NCBI GenBank assembly: GCA_902778565.1
Contig: CACYYH010000004.1
Location: forward strand, 1 to 59,667
DNA: 59,667 nt
Direction: 5' to 3'
Source of the DNA: an uncultured Eubacteriales bacterium
Lineage (GTDB): Bacteria; Bacillota; Clostridia; Peptostreptococcales; Anaerovoracaceae
The position numbers and the translations under genes are program-made. A model generated the notes under the pieces. That model was not told where the DNA came from. It saw only the letters and a list, made by a program, of their open reading frames with translations, and made no database searches. Within the stretch, counting starts at the first letter, position 1, and each line of letters starts with the position of its first letter. This document shows, piece after piece, positions 33,084 through 42,015 of the stretch.

Positions 33084-35023
33084 AAAACACATCCTCCGCA
33101 CCCGCAAAGATCGCAAAGGCCTTATACCTGCTGCTGATCGTATTCTTCCTCTATCTGCCCATCGGGGCCCTCATGGTGCTGAGTTTCAACTCATCAAAAT
33201 CTATGGCATCCTGGCAGGGCTTCAGCCTTAAGTGGTACAAAGAAATGTTCGCCAACGAGGAGCTGATGGAGGCTCTGGGAAACACCCTGACCATCGCTCT
33301 CTGGGCCAGCATCATAGCTACCGTGATAGGCGTAATGGCATGTGTTGCCATGAACGCCATGACGGACAGGAAGCGCAGCATATTCATGGGACTGAACAAC
33401 ATACCGCTGCTGAACGCGGATATCGTTACCGGTATTTCCATCATGATGAGCTTTTTGCTTTTCGGGATATCGCTGAATTACGGAACTGTGCTCTTTGCAC
33501 ACATCACTTTCTGCATTCCATATGTAATCTTAAGCGTCATGCCTAAGTTCAGGCAGCTGGAAAACCATACATATGAAGCAGCTCTCGACTTGGGAGCCTC
33601 GCCGCTTTATGCGTTCTTCAAGGTGGTGCTTCCGGACATCATGCCCGGCATAGTTTCCGGCTTCCTGCTGAGTTTCACCATGTCGGTGGATGATTTCGTC
33701 ATCACCCACTTCACCAGAGGCGCAGGCATCAATACTCTATCGACCCTGATATACAGCCAGCTGAAGATCGGCGTGAGACCCACCATGTTCGCGCTTTCAA
33801 CGGTGATCTTTGTCATCGTACTTCTGGTGCTGGTGGTATCCAATTTCTTCAGAAAGGATGAAGAGGAAGAGGCCAAAAAGGCGTCTGCCAAGGGCAAGGA
33901 ATACGTTTACAAGGGCGGTATGTCCACGAAGAAGACGATGGCCATCATCCTGGCTGTGGTTGTGGCCATGGCAGTAGCCGTGCGCTTCACGCCTTCCACT
34001 CCCGGAGAAGTCAGCGAGAAGGGCGTGGTCTACGTGTACAATTTCGGAGACTACATCGATCCTGAACTGGTGGATGCTTTCTATGAAGAGACCGGGTACA
34101 CGGTGGTATGCGACTACTTCGATACCAACGAAGAAATGTATCCCGTCATAAAAAACAATACAGCGGATTATGACGTGATCTGCGCTTCTGACTACATGAT
34201 TGACAAGATGATCAAAGAAGATCTTCTGATGGAGCTGGAGTTCAGCCAGATACCTAACATTCAGTATCTGTCCCAGAACATCCGTGACTTCATGGAGGAC
34301 TTTGATCCAGGCATGTTCTATTCAGCGCCTCACACCTGGGGAACCTACGGCATAATCTTCAACCGGGAACTTGTGGATGAAGAGGACTTCGAAGGAGACG
34401 TTTCCTGGGGCATCCTCTGGGATGAAAAATATGCAGGAAAGATCATCATGCCCAACTCCATCAGAGAGGCTGACATGGTCACGGCTAAGCTTCTGGGTTA
34501 CTCCATGAACACTTTGGACGAGAATGAAATGAAGGAGATAACAGCGAAACTCATCGAGCAGAAGCCTCTTGTTTATTCATACGCCAATGACAACGCCCGC
34601 GACCTCATGATCGGAGATAATGCATCACTGGCAGTCATCACTTCAGGAGACGTGCTTTACGCTCAGGAAGACAACGAGAATCTGGACTACGTGGTTCCCG
34701 TGGAAGGCACAGAGGTCTGGACGGACTGCTGGGCAGTTCCCAAGTCCTGCAAAAATTACGACGGCGCCATGGCCTGGATCAACTTCATGTATTCCTATGA
34801 CGCGGCGGTGGCAAACTTCGAATATCTGACATATGCGATCCCCAACACACAGCTGGAGGACTACGTTTATGAGGATTACATCGAAGGCGAGACCATTCTG
34901 AGTGAGATCGAGATCCTGAACCCGTCTGAGGAAGTGCTTGAACGCTGCGAGACCCTGAAGAATCTGGGGCCTGAAGGAGACGACATGTACTCCAGATACT
35001 GGAAGGAATTCAAGTCAAAGTGA
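33080..35023 (+). CDS. PotC-PotD fusion: permease plus spermidine/putrescine-binding protein
   Basis: 647 residues in one frame. Residues 1-about 275 are the PotC permease (six helices, EAA motif TYEAALDLGASPLYAFFKVVLP). After a charged linker a further membrane segment (about 285-303, KKTMAIILAVVVAMAVAV) leads to an extracellular PotD domain (about 310-647) beginning VVYVYNFGDYIDPELVDAF, with the substrate-box segments DVICASDYMIDKM and WTDCWAVPKS. The fusion replaces the usual separate lipoprotein and fixes binding protein to permease 1:1. Fused PotCD proteins are known in some Firmicutes, so this is a variant rather than a novelty. Confidence 0.94.
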   Translation: MKNTSSAPAKIAKALYLLLIVFFLYLPIGALMVLSFNSSKSMASWQGFSLKWYKEMFANEELMEALGNTLTIALWASIIATVIGVMACVAMNAMTDRKRSIFMGLNNIPLLNADIVTGISIMMSFLLFGISLNYGTVLFAHITFCIPYVILSVMPKFRQLENHTYEAALDLGASPLYAFFKVVLPDIMPGIVSGFLLSFTMSVDDFVITHFTRGAGINTLSTLIYSQLKIGVRPTMFALSTVIFVIVLLVLVVSNFFRKDEEEEAKKASAKGKEYVYKGGMSTKKTMAIILAVVVAMAVAVRFTPSTPGEVSEKGVVYVYNFGDYIDPELVDAFYEETGYTVVCDYFDTNEEMYPVIKNNTADYDVICASDYMIDKMIKEDLLMELEFSQIPNIQYLSQNIRDFMEDFDPGMFYSAPHTWGTYGIIFNRELVDEEDFEGDVSWGILWDEKYAGKIIMPNSIREADMVTAKLLGYSMNTLDENEMKEITAKLIEQKPLVYSYANDNARDLMIGDNASLAVITSGDVLYAQEDNENLDYVVPVEGTEVWTDCWAVPKSCKNYDGAMAWINFMYSYDAAVANFEYLTYAIPNTQLEDYVYEDYIEGETILSEIEILNPSEEVLERCETLKNLGPEGDDMYSRYWKEFKSK

Positions 35024-35070
35024 CGTGGTGAGCTTAGTTATTAATCACCGGCATTGACAAAACTTTCCTA

Positions 35071-35099
35071 TTAACAAAGATAACCGTACGGTATATAAT
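35071..35099 (+). promoter_or_regulatory. Promoter of the cobalamin-controlled operon
   Basis: TTAACA (35071-35076), 17 bp, TATAAT (35094-35099). The spacer ends in a perfect palindrome ACCGTACGGT (35083-35092), which could be a protein operator acting in addition to the riboswitch. Confidence 0.85.
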
Positions 35100-35179
35100 A
35101 TATTAGATATACAACATAATATGGCTTTATGTTCCGGAAAATCTGATGGCATTTTTCCAAACCTGAAAAGATTTGATTT

Positions 35180-35350
35180 CAGGAGAAGCAGGAATGCATG
35201 ATTATAAGAAAACCGGCCAAGAGGGAAACAGGTGAAATACCTGTGCGGCCCCGCCACTGTATTGGAGGAGATGTTCCGTATAACCACTGATCGGAAAGAT
35301 CGGGAAGGAGGGATATTCAATGATACCAGAGCCAGGAGACCTGCATAAAG
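35180..35350 (+). ncRNA. Cobalamin (B12) riboswitch
   Basis: Contains the diagnostic blocks of the B12 aptamer: GGGAAACAGGTGAAATACC and TGCGGCCCCGCCACTG at 35223-35259, and GAGCCAGGAGACCTGC at 35329-35344, with the paired arms between them in order. The aptamer boundaries are approximate. It sits about 120-290 bases upstream of the first gene of a transporter operon. Known function: adenosyl- or methylcobalamin binding lowers expression. This is strong evidence that the downstream ECF transporter and surface proteins serve B12 uptake. Confidence 0.97.
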
Positions 35351-35374
35351 CTGAAACAGCACATGCCTCGAGGG

Positions 35375-35410
35375 GAGGCGGTGAGCTCATCGTACACCAC
35401 CTCTGGCTTT
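35375..35410 (+). terminator. Riboswitch expression platform hairpin
   Basis: GAGGCGGTG / CACCACCTC (35375-35383, 35395-35403; one mismatch) followed by TGGCTTTT. It may be the ligand-stabilised terminator; a GGAGG at 35415-35419 just after it could instead make the control translational. Confidence 0.6.
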
Positions 35411-35465
35411 TGTCGGAGGTTTTGTGTATTTAAGGGGCCGGTTTATGACCGGTAAGGGAATAATC

Positions 35466-36842
35466 ATGCCAACCAAAGCAAAGCAAAAAAAATATAATAT
35501 TCTCATGGCAGTCGCGATCGTAATAATCGCGGTCTGCGGCATTATGGCCGTCGGACATCTTAAAGGGTGGTTCGGATCATCTGAGGTAAAGAACACTGAA
35601 AGCGCTCTGATCTGTTCCGATACCAAAGGCGTAGTGCAGGTGGAAAGAAGCGGCGTAGGTTACACGCTTAAAACTGATACTGTCATGCAGAACGGCGATA
35701 CGGCTGAAACTAAAAACGAATCTGAAGCCATCTTTACATGGCAGGACAAAAACAATGTTATCGCCATAAATGAGAATACTGAGATTACTTTTGAAAAGTG
35801 CTCGGAAGAGACTTTGTCTCTGATTCTCGATGACGGGGAACTGTTCGGAAACATGTCGGACGATCCGACAGAATTCAATTTGAGTTTTGGTGAAAACACT
35901 GCCAGTGCAACCGGCGCAGTCATTTCGGTCAGCGAAAAAGGCGGAGCAGGGACGTTGTGTGTATATAAAGGCAGCGCGGACGTAATGACTCAGGACGGAG
36001 ACACCCACACGGTTGCTTCAGGCGAGCAGATCCTTCTCACTGCAAATTCAAAAGGAGAAAAGACGGTTGAGATCACAAAGATGAAACCTGATATTCTCAG
36101 TGCATATATGATAAACAAACTTCTTTCATGCACTTCCGCGGGCATTTGCTTTACCGATGAAGAACTGAACGACGTGATCGATGCACGCATGCAGGAAAAA
36201 GCTGATGCTGCAAAGGCGCTTGAAAAAGAAGCAATAAAAATATCTGAAGGCAGCGAGAAAACACCTTCTGATGACGGCGAAGAGCCTGAATCATATGATG
36301 AAGAAAGCGAGAACACGCCATCGGGAGATGATTCTTACGAAGAAAGCCAGACCGGTGATAATGAGGGCTCAGATACACCCGCAGATACCGGTGACGATAC
36401 AGAAGACAGTTCTGATAACGAACCTTCAGAGGCCACGCCGGAAGAAGATGAGGATGAGGACCTTCTGACATGTACGATCATGATCCGCTGCGATTCCATC
36501 CTGGATCATATGGATGATCTTGCAGAGGGAAAAGACAGGTACGTACCTGAAAACGGCATTATTCTATACTCCACTGCTGTTGAGTTCCTCAAGGGAGAAA
36601 CGGCGTATGATGTTACTAAACGTGCATGTTCCGCCATGGGCATACAGATAGAAGCGTCTTATTCTCCTTTATACGGCAGCTACTATGTGGAAGGAATAGG
36701 CAATTTATATGAGTTCGACTGCGGAGGCATGTCGGGCTGGCTGTATAAAGTAAACGGATGGGCGCCTAACTACGGTTGCTCAGAATATGCTTTGGAAGAT
36801 GGAGACAGTATAGTCTGGGAGTACACATGTACAGGAAACTGA
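35466..36842 (+). CDS. Membrane-anchored FecR-like + DUF4430 (transcobalamin beta-domain-like) protein
   Basis: 458 residues from the ATG at 35466 (AAGGG at 35454-35458); alternatives are ATG 35445 and GTG 35424. One N-terminal membrane segment (about 10-28), then an extracellular FecR-like beta domain (about 40-200, ending in VYKGSADVMTQDGDTHTVASGEQ). A very acidic Ser/Glu/Asp linker (about 255-340) leads to a C-terminal DUF4430 domain (about 345-458) with the GGMSGWLYKVNGWAPNYGCSEY core. DUF4430 is the C-terminal cobalamin-capping domain of animal transcobalamin and intrinsic factor. Under the B12 riboswitch it is probably half of a surface B12 receptor. Confidence 0.85.
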   Translation: MPTKAKQKKYNILMAVAIVIIAVCGIMAVGHLKGWFGSSEVKNTESALICSDTKGVVQVERSGVGYTLKTDTVMQNGDTAETKNESEAIFTWQDKNNVIAINENTEITFEKCSEETLSLILDDGELFGNMSDDPTEFNLSFGENTASATGAVISVSEKGGAGTLCVYKGSADVMTQDGDTHTVASGEQILLTANSKGEKTVEITKMKPDILSAYMINKLLSCTSAGICFTDEELNDVIDARMQEKADAAKALEKEAIKISEGSEKTPSDDGEEPESYDEESENTPSGDDSYEESQTGDNEGSDTPADTGDDTEDSSDNEPSEATPEEDEDEDLLTCTIMIRCDSILDHMDDLAEGKDRYVPENGIILYSTAVEFLKGETAYDVTKRACSAMGIQIEASYSPLYGSYYVEGIGNLYEFDCGGMSGWLYKVNGWAPNYGCSEYALEDGDSIVWEYTCTGN

Positions 36843-39418
36843 TAAGGACATTATTAATATTGTTGGCGGTTGTTTTGACGGCAATGCCGCTTCCGGCTGC
36901 CTTTGCAGATACTGTGGGATCTATGGACGTGGTTTCAGATGCTGCGGAATCTGTTGACGTGGTTACAGATCCCGTAGATCCAGATGCAGTTCCTGAATCT
37001 GCAGAAGTGTTGGATGCAACAGAAGATCCTGTTGAAATGGATGAGGAGACTGAGCCTGTGGAATCTACGGATGAGGATGAGACTCCATTAGATTCTGCTG
37101 CGATCTCAGATTCTGTGGACCCTGAAGCAGTTGATGAAACTGCGGAAGCATCGGATGAGACTGCAGACACCGCAGACACGGCTGAAGTGACTGAACCTGA
37201 AGTGTCTTTGGATGAGGCTGAGCCACCCGTGGATTCTGCTGCGGTCTCAGACTCTGTGGAGCCTGTTACGGTTGATGAAACTGACGAAGTACCGGATGAT
37301 GCCGAAAAGCCTGTTGGTAAGGCTGCAGCTGAAGAGCCTGCTGCACCGGAGAGTGTGAATTCAGATGCCGTCGATACAGCATTTTACAGCACGAGAGATA
37401 TGCTTTCTGCTTTGGCTGAAAAAGCCGGATGGTCTGAAGAATGTAACTGGATAGTTATGGGACTTGCACGTGCAGGGGAACTGACTGAGGACATGGGAAA
37501 GGCATACAGCAGCAATGTATGCAAGGTCCTGACCGAGAACCAGTCTGCCACAATGAATTCCAAACAGTCAAGCAACAATTCCAGAGCAGTATTGGCTTTG
37601 ACTGCGGCCGGATATGATGTGACGGACGTTGGAGGATACAATCTTCTGGAACCCCTCGCCAATATCGGTTATGTGCGCTCTCAGGGAATGAACGGTCCGA
37701 TATGGGCGCTGATAGCCTTTGACTGCGGCGCGTATGATATCCCTGAATATTCAAAGCCGCTGCTGCAGACGACCAGGCAGAAACTTGTAGATTCGATCCT
37801 CAGCTCCCAAAGAGATGATCACGGATGGGCATTCAGCGGTTCATCATCAGATGTAGACATGACATGTATGGCCATACAGGCGCTGGCACCGTATTATAGC
37901 GGTGAAGGAGCCGGAGTGGATGAGGTGAGTGAGGAAACGTTACAGAAGGTGCGTACGGCTGTGGATGAGGCCATCGTCTGGCTCAGCTCCGCACAAAACG
38001 ATGACGGATCTTTTTCATCAGGCGGCTACATCAACTCTGAATCTTCCAGCCAGGCAATAGTGATGCTCACCGGCATGGGCATCGACCCGACTGATAATGA
38101 TATTTTGCTCAAGGCAGGCAAAGGACCTGTTGACTCACTGCTTTCATTCTATGTGAAAGGCGGAGGCTTTAAACATATCAGCAGCAATTACAAGGCGGAT
38201 GGACTTGCTTCAATGCAGGGATATTATGCTCTGGCTGCGCTGAACCGCTTTAATCTGGGACAGACGAGTCTATATGATATGACGGATACTGAGATCCGCT
38301 ACAAGGCGGGAGTCGATCCTGACGAGCCTGTGGATCCCGTTGATCCCGTTGATCCTGATGACCCGGATGACCCTGATGATCCAGATGATCCTGACGATCC
38401 TGATGATCCTGATGATCCTGACGATCCGGACGATCCTGATGACCCCGCGGATGATTCAGGTGACCCTTCAGGAGGTCAGGATGAACATAAGGATGGTTCA
38501 AAAGATGGAAACAAAGACTCTGAAGATCCTGAAAAAACCCCGGATAAAGCTGATAAACAGTCTTCGAAAGCCGGAGGCAAGATCAGTCTGGATAAAAAAA
38601 TCAATAAAAAAGAGTCTGAAAAAGAACTTTCTGCAATAGAGGCACTTCTGGAGAAGGCCGAAGAAACGGTTGGCATACTTCCGGCAAAGGCGAAAAAGTA
38701 TTCAAAGGATGACATAATTCTGTTAACAGATATATGGAAGGCGTATATGGATCTGTCACCTGCAGAACGTCTTGTGGCAGAATCAGACGAGCGTTGGCAA
38801 AAGTATCTGGAATGCACGGAAGCTTTGGCTGAGGTATATCACAAAGACACTTCTATGGGTGTGGATCTGACGATGAACGGACAGGAACTGATACCATGGT
38901 ATGTTAAACTGGTGGTATCTGATTATTCAACATCCGATAGTGAAAATAAGGCCGTAGCTGCTGCACTCGGAGAAGGAGGCAAACTTTACGGTTTCTACGA
39001 TCTGCATTTCATTAACATGCTTGACGGATCGGTATGGACTCCTGAAAGTATTATCAAGGTTCGCCTTAAGATGCCTGAAGATTCCAGCGGTACGCCTCTT
39101 GCTGTCCACCTGTCATCAGAGGGGATCATAGAGCTGCTGGATGCAGAGACCGTCAAGGGAAGCGGGGACGTCTCCTTTGCGGAGTTCTCTGCAGCTGAGT
39201 TCTCCCCCTACGGGCTGGCCGGCATCGATGGATCGATTGATGAATTGCTGATCGGAGATATCGATGACAATGAAACGGCAGACGAAAGCAACACAGGCGT
39301 GATGCCATGGATCGCAGGCTGCGGTGTAGGAGCTCTGGCTCTTCTGATATTGGCATTTATCCGCAAAAAAGCAGCTGCTTCAGAGGATGAAACGGTTTCA
39401 GACGCAGGAGAAAGATAA
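36827..39418 (+). CDS. Secreted, membrane-anchored alpha6/alpha6-barrel protein (transcobalamin alpha-domain-like)
   Basis: 863 residues. Signal peptide 1-29 (KLIRTLLILLAVVLTAMPLP then AFADT), and an acidic linker with degenerate VDSAAVSDSVEP-type repeats (about 30-185). Next is a prenyltransferase/terpenoid-cyclase-like alpha barrel (about 190-490) with WAFSGSSSDVDMTCMAIQAL and DDGSFSSGGYINSESSSQA repeats, a (DPD)n spacer, a mixed domain (about 600-800), a C-terminal membrane helix and a short tail. The barrel is the fold of the N-terminal domain of intrinsic factor. The ATG at 36827 overlaps the previous gene by 16 bases; the frame opening at 36776 lacks a ribosome-binding site. Role in B12 binding is inferred from the riboswitch and neighbours. 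Confidence 0.85.
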   Translation: MYRKLIRTLLILLAVVLTAMPLPAAFADTVGSMDVVSDAAESVDVVTDPVDPDAVPESAEVLDATEDPVEMDEETEPVESTDEDETPLDSAAISDSVDPEAVDETAEASDETADTADTAEVTEPEVSLDEAEPPVDSAAVSDSVEPVTVDETDEVPDDAEKPVGKAAAEEPAAPESVNSDAVDTAFYSTRDMLSALAEKAGWSEECNWIVMGLARAGELTEDMGKAYSSNVCKVLTENQSATMNSKQSSNNSRAVLALTAAGYDVTDVGGYNLLEPLANIGYVRSQGMNGPIWALIAFDCGAYDIPEYSKPLLQTTRQKLVDSILSSQRDDHGWAFSGSSSDVDMTCMAIQALAPYYSGEGAGVDEVSEETLQKVRTAVDEAIVWLSSAQNDDGSFSSGGYINSESSSQAIVMLTGMGIDPTDNDILLKAGKGPVDSLLSFYVKGGGFKHISSNYKADGLASMQGYYALAALNRFNLGQTSLYDMTDTEIRYKAGVDPDEPVDPVDPVDPDDPDDPDDPDDPDDPDDPDDPDDPDDPDDPADDSGDPSGGQDEHKDGSKDGNKDSEDPEKTPDKADKQSSKAGGKISLDKKINKKESEKELSAIEALLEKAEETVGILPAKAKKYSKDDIILLTDIWKAYMDLSPAERLVAESDERWQKYLECTEALAEVYHKDTSMGVDLTMNGQELIPWYVKLVVSDYSTSDSENKAVAAALGEGGKLYGFYDLHFINMLDGSVWTPESIIKVRLKMPEDSSGTPLAVHLSSEGIIELLDAETVKGSGDVSFAEFSAAEFSPYGLAGIDGSIDELLIGDIDDNETADESNTGVMPWIAGCGVGALALLILAFIRKKAAASEDETVSDAGER
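38330..38452 (+). repeat. In-frame 9-bp repeat coding (Asp-Pro-Asp)n spacer
   Basis: About thirteen units of the GATCCTGAT type encoding DPD/DDP, with unit-to-unit silent changes. It forms an extended, acidic cell-wall-spanning spacer between the barrel and the C-terminal half of the protein. Likely to vary in copy number between strains. Confidence 0.9.
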
Positions 39419-39430
39419 GGGGCGGCGAAG

Positions 39431-40321
39431 ATGCAAAGAGACAGATTTCAGGATTTCCATCCGGGCATACAGTTCCTTTTCTTCATCGCGGTGATCGTGT
39501 TTTCGATGTGCTTTGTTCATCCGGCGTTCGTGGTGTGCTCAGTGCTTTTCTCGGCTTGCTACCTTTTCCTGCTGAGGGGAAACAAAGCATGGCAGGTTAT
39601 CGCTATGACAGCCATGCTTTTTTTGGTCGTATCCCTTGTCAATCCATTGTTCAATACCAATGGAGAGCATGTGTTGTTTACCTGGGCAGGCGGAAGACCG
39701 TATTGCCTGGAACCTCTGTGTTACGGAATGGCTTTAGGAGGAATGACCGCTTCAGTACTTTTGTGGTTCGCCTGCTATAACACCGTCATGACCAGCGATA
39801 AATTTCTTCAGCTTGTAGGAAAAAGGATCCCTTCGCTTTCCCTGGTGCTGACTATGGTAATGCGGTTGGTTCCGGACTATATGAGGAAAACAAAGCAGAT
39901 ATCCGGGGCCAGAAGCTGCATCGGCAAGGCAGGACCGGGTGATCTTAAGACAAGGCTGAACGATGGAGGCCAGATCCTTTCATCACTTACGAACTGGGCT
40001 CTTGAGGGCGGTATTTCCCGTGCAGACAGTATGAAGAGCAGGGGATTCGGTACCGGCCGGAGAAGCAGCTTTTCGATGTACAGGTGGAGCAATACGGACA
40101 AAGTCCTGCTGGCAGGTCTGATCGCCATAATAGCTGCGATCATTCTTTTCGCCGCGCTGGGAGCTGCTTCGGTAACGTATATTCCGCAAACTGTTATTGC
40201 GCCGCTGTCTTCAACAAAGACAGCAGCTGCTGTAATCATATATATTATTTGTTTATCGATTCCTACTGTAATGAATCTTGTGGAGATCATAATATGGCAC
40301 AATTTGAGATCAAAGATTTAA
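39431..40321 (+). CDS. ecfT: ECF transporter T component (EcfT/CbiQ family), first copy
   Basis: 296 residues with five to six hydrophobic segments and the coupling-helix signature RADSMKSRGFGTG that docks onto the ATPases. AGGGGCGG precedes the ATG, 12 bases after the previous stop. EcfT transmits ATP-driven movement to the substrate-binding S component. Overlaps the ATPase gene by 28 bases. A second T gene closes the operon. Confidence 0.9.
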   Translation: MQRDRFQDFHPGIQFLFFIAVIVFSMCFVHPAFVVCSVLFSACYLFLLRGNKAWQVIAMTAMLFLVVSLVNPLFNTNGEHVLFTWAGGRPYCLEPLCYGMALGGMTASVLLWFACYNTVMTSDKFLQLVGKRIPSLSLVLTMVMRLVPDYMRKTKQISGARSCIGKAGPGDLKTRLNDGGQILSSLTNWALEGGISRADSMKSRGFGTGRRSSFSMYRWSNTDKVLLAGLIAIIAAIILFAALGAASVTYIPQTVIAPLSSTKTAAAVIIYIICLSIPTVMNLVEIIIWHNLRSKI

Positions 40322-42015
40322 GTTTCACATATCCCGGAAGTACCGTAAAGGTTCTCGACGGAATCTCCTTCAGCATTGAAGCGGGACAGTATGTCACGCT
40401 GTGCGGAAGGAGTGGCAGCGGCAAGACTACTCTTCTTCAGCACCTTAAAACGGTGTTGGCTCCCCATGGAACGAAGGAGGGAAAGATCCTGTTCGACGGA
40501 CGCGTTCTGGAAGAAGTGGGAGAACGCGAGCAGGCTCAGCGCATAGGCTACGTAATGCAGAACCCCGATGATCAGATCGTGACAGACAAGGTCTGGCATG
40601 AGCTGGCTTTCGGACTGGAGAGCCTGGGGGAAGATCAGAAGATCATACGCACGAGGGTAGCTGAAATGGCAAGTTATTTCGGCATTCAGGGATGGTTTCA
40701 TCGTGACGTGAGCGAACTCTCAGGAGGACAGAAGCAGCTTCTTAATCTTGCATCGGTCATGGCCATGCAGCCTGACATACTTATACTCGATGAGCCTACA
40801 AGCCAGCTGGATCCCATAGCTGCCACAGATTTTCTAAACACCATCAGAAAGATCAATCTGGAACTTGGCACGACAATTCTCATAACTGAGCATCGTCTTG
40901 AGGATATTTTCCACGCTTCAGATCTGGTTGTCGTTCTTGAAAATGGCAAGCTGCTGACCATCGATACCCCTAAAAAAGTCGGGGATTTTCTGAAAAAAGA
41001 AAACAATGCCATGTTTGCGGCACTTCCTTCGCCTGTGCGTATCTATTATGGTGTGAATGACAGGCTTGAAGGAGAAAGCAGTGCTGATGAAGCGGCATAT
41101 TCACCGGAGAACTGTCCGCTTACCGTACGTGAGGGCAGGAGCTGGCTCAGCGGGATCTTTGCGGATAACGAGCCTACGATACGCAGGATAGAAGAAACTG
41201 AATCTGATGCTGAAGTTGAAGATCCTGTGCTCCTTGTCAAAGAGATATGGTTCCGCTATGAAAAGGATGCTCCGGATGTGCTGAAGGGCATAACTCTTGC
41301 CTTGGCGGATCAGGAGATATTTGCCGTAGTGGGAGGCAATGGCACCGGGAAATCCACGCTGCTGAAAGCGATCTGCAATATATGCAGACCTTATCGCGGC
41401 AAAGTATTCCTTTACGGTAAAAAAACCGGAGATTTCAAAGGCAGGGATCTTTTCAGGGGAAACCTCGCAATGCTTCCTCAGGATCCCAAAAGCCTGTTCG
41501 TTAAGAAGACTGTGAGGGAGGAGCTGGAGGAAATGTGCGCGGACAAAGCAGATCCGAGGATCATGGATATAGCCGCGCTCTGCGAAGTGGATAAGCTCAT
41601 GGACAGCCATCCTTACGATCTCTCCGGCGGCGAGCAGCAGAGAACCGCTCTTGCAAAAGTACTTCTGACCGATCCCAAGGTCCTGCTCCTGGACGAACCT
41701 ACAAAGGGTATGGACAACTACTTCAAGGAAAGGTTCTCGCGCATACTTTACGATCTGAAGGAACGGGGAGTATCTATACTGATGGTATCCCACGACGTTG
41801 AATTCTGTGCGAGATATGCGGACAGAGTGGGAATGTTCTTTGACGGCACGCTGATGAGCGTTAACAGCCCGAGACAGTTCTTCTCCCAGAACAGTTTCTA
41901 TACTACCGCAGCCAACAGGATGAGCCGTCATAAATTTGAAAATGCTGTAACCAATGAAGATGTCATCGGTTTATGCAAGAGAAATTTACTTAAAGAACAG
42001 AACAAGAATGAATAA
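40294..42015 (+). CDS. ECF transporter fused double ATPase (A1-A2)
   Basis: 573 residues with two complete ABC ATPase domains. The first (1-about 240) has Walker A GRSGSGKTT, signature LSGGQKQLLNLASVMA and Walker B LILDEPTSQLD. The second (about 315-545) has GGNGTGKSTLL, DLSGGEQQRTALAKVL and VLLLDEPTKGMD. The ATG at 40294 (GGAG upstream) is supported by the family start MAQFEIKDLSFTYPG. The frame opening at 40084 runs through ecfT and is not real. Drives the B12 ECF transporter. Confidence 0.93.
   Translation: MAQFEIKDLSFTYPGSTVKVLDGISFSIEAGQYVTLCGRSGSGKTTLLQHLKTVLAPHGTKEGKILFDGRVLEEVGEREQAQRIGYVMQNPDDQIVTDKVWHELAFGLESLGEDQKIIRTRVAEMASYFGIQGWFHRDVSELSGGQKQLLNLASVMAMQPDILILDEPTSQLDPIAATDFLNTIRKINLELGTTILITEHRLEDIFHASDLVVVLENGKLLTIDTPKKVGDFLKKENNAMFAALPSPVRIYYGVNDRLEGESSADEAAYSPENCPLTVREGRSWLSGIFADNEPTIRRIEETESDAEVEDPVLLVKEIWFRYEKDAPDVLKGITLALADQEIFAVVGGNGTGKSTLLKAICNICRPYRGKVFLYGKKTGDFKGRDLFRGNLAMLPQDPKSLFVKKTVREELEEMCADKADPRIMDIAALCEVDKLMDSHPYDLSGGEQQRTALAKVLLTDPKVLLLDEPTKGMDNYFKERFSRILYDLKERGVSILMVSHDVEFCARYADRVGMFFDGTLMSVNSPRQFFSQNSFYTTAANRMSRHKFENAVTNEDVIGLCKRNLLKEQNKNE

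Noticed and set aside
35054..35059. TTGACA at 35054 as the -35 of the B12 operon
   Set aside because: It is 34 bp from the TATAAT at 35094; the TTAACA at 35071 has the correct 17-bp spacing.
38250..38639. Open frames in other frames of the DPD repeat (His/Asp/Gln-rich and Met/Ile/Leu-rich)
   Set aside because: Products of a 9-bp repeat read in alternative frames.
40084..40293. N-terminal extension of the ECF ATPase
   Set aside because: The 70 codons overlap ecfT in another frame, are Cys/Ser-rich, and lack a ribosome-binding site; the family N-terminus begins at 40294.
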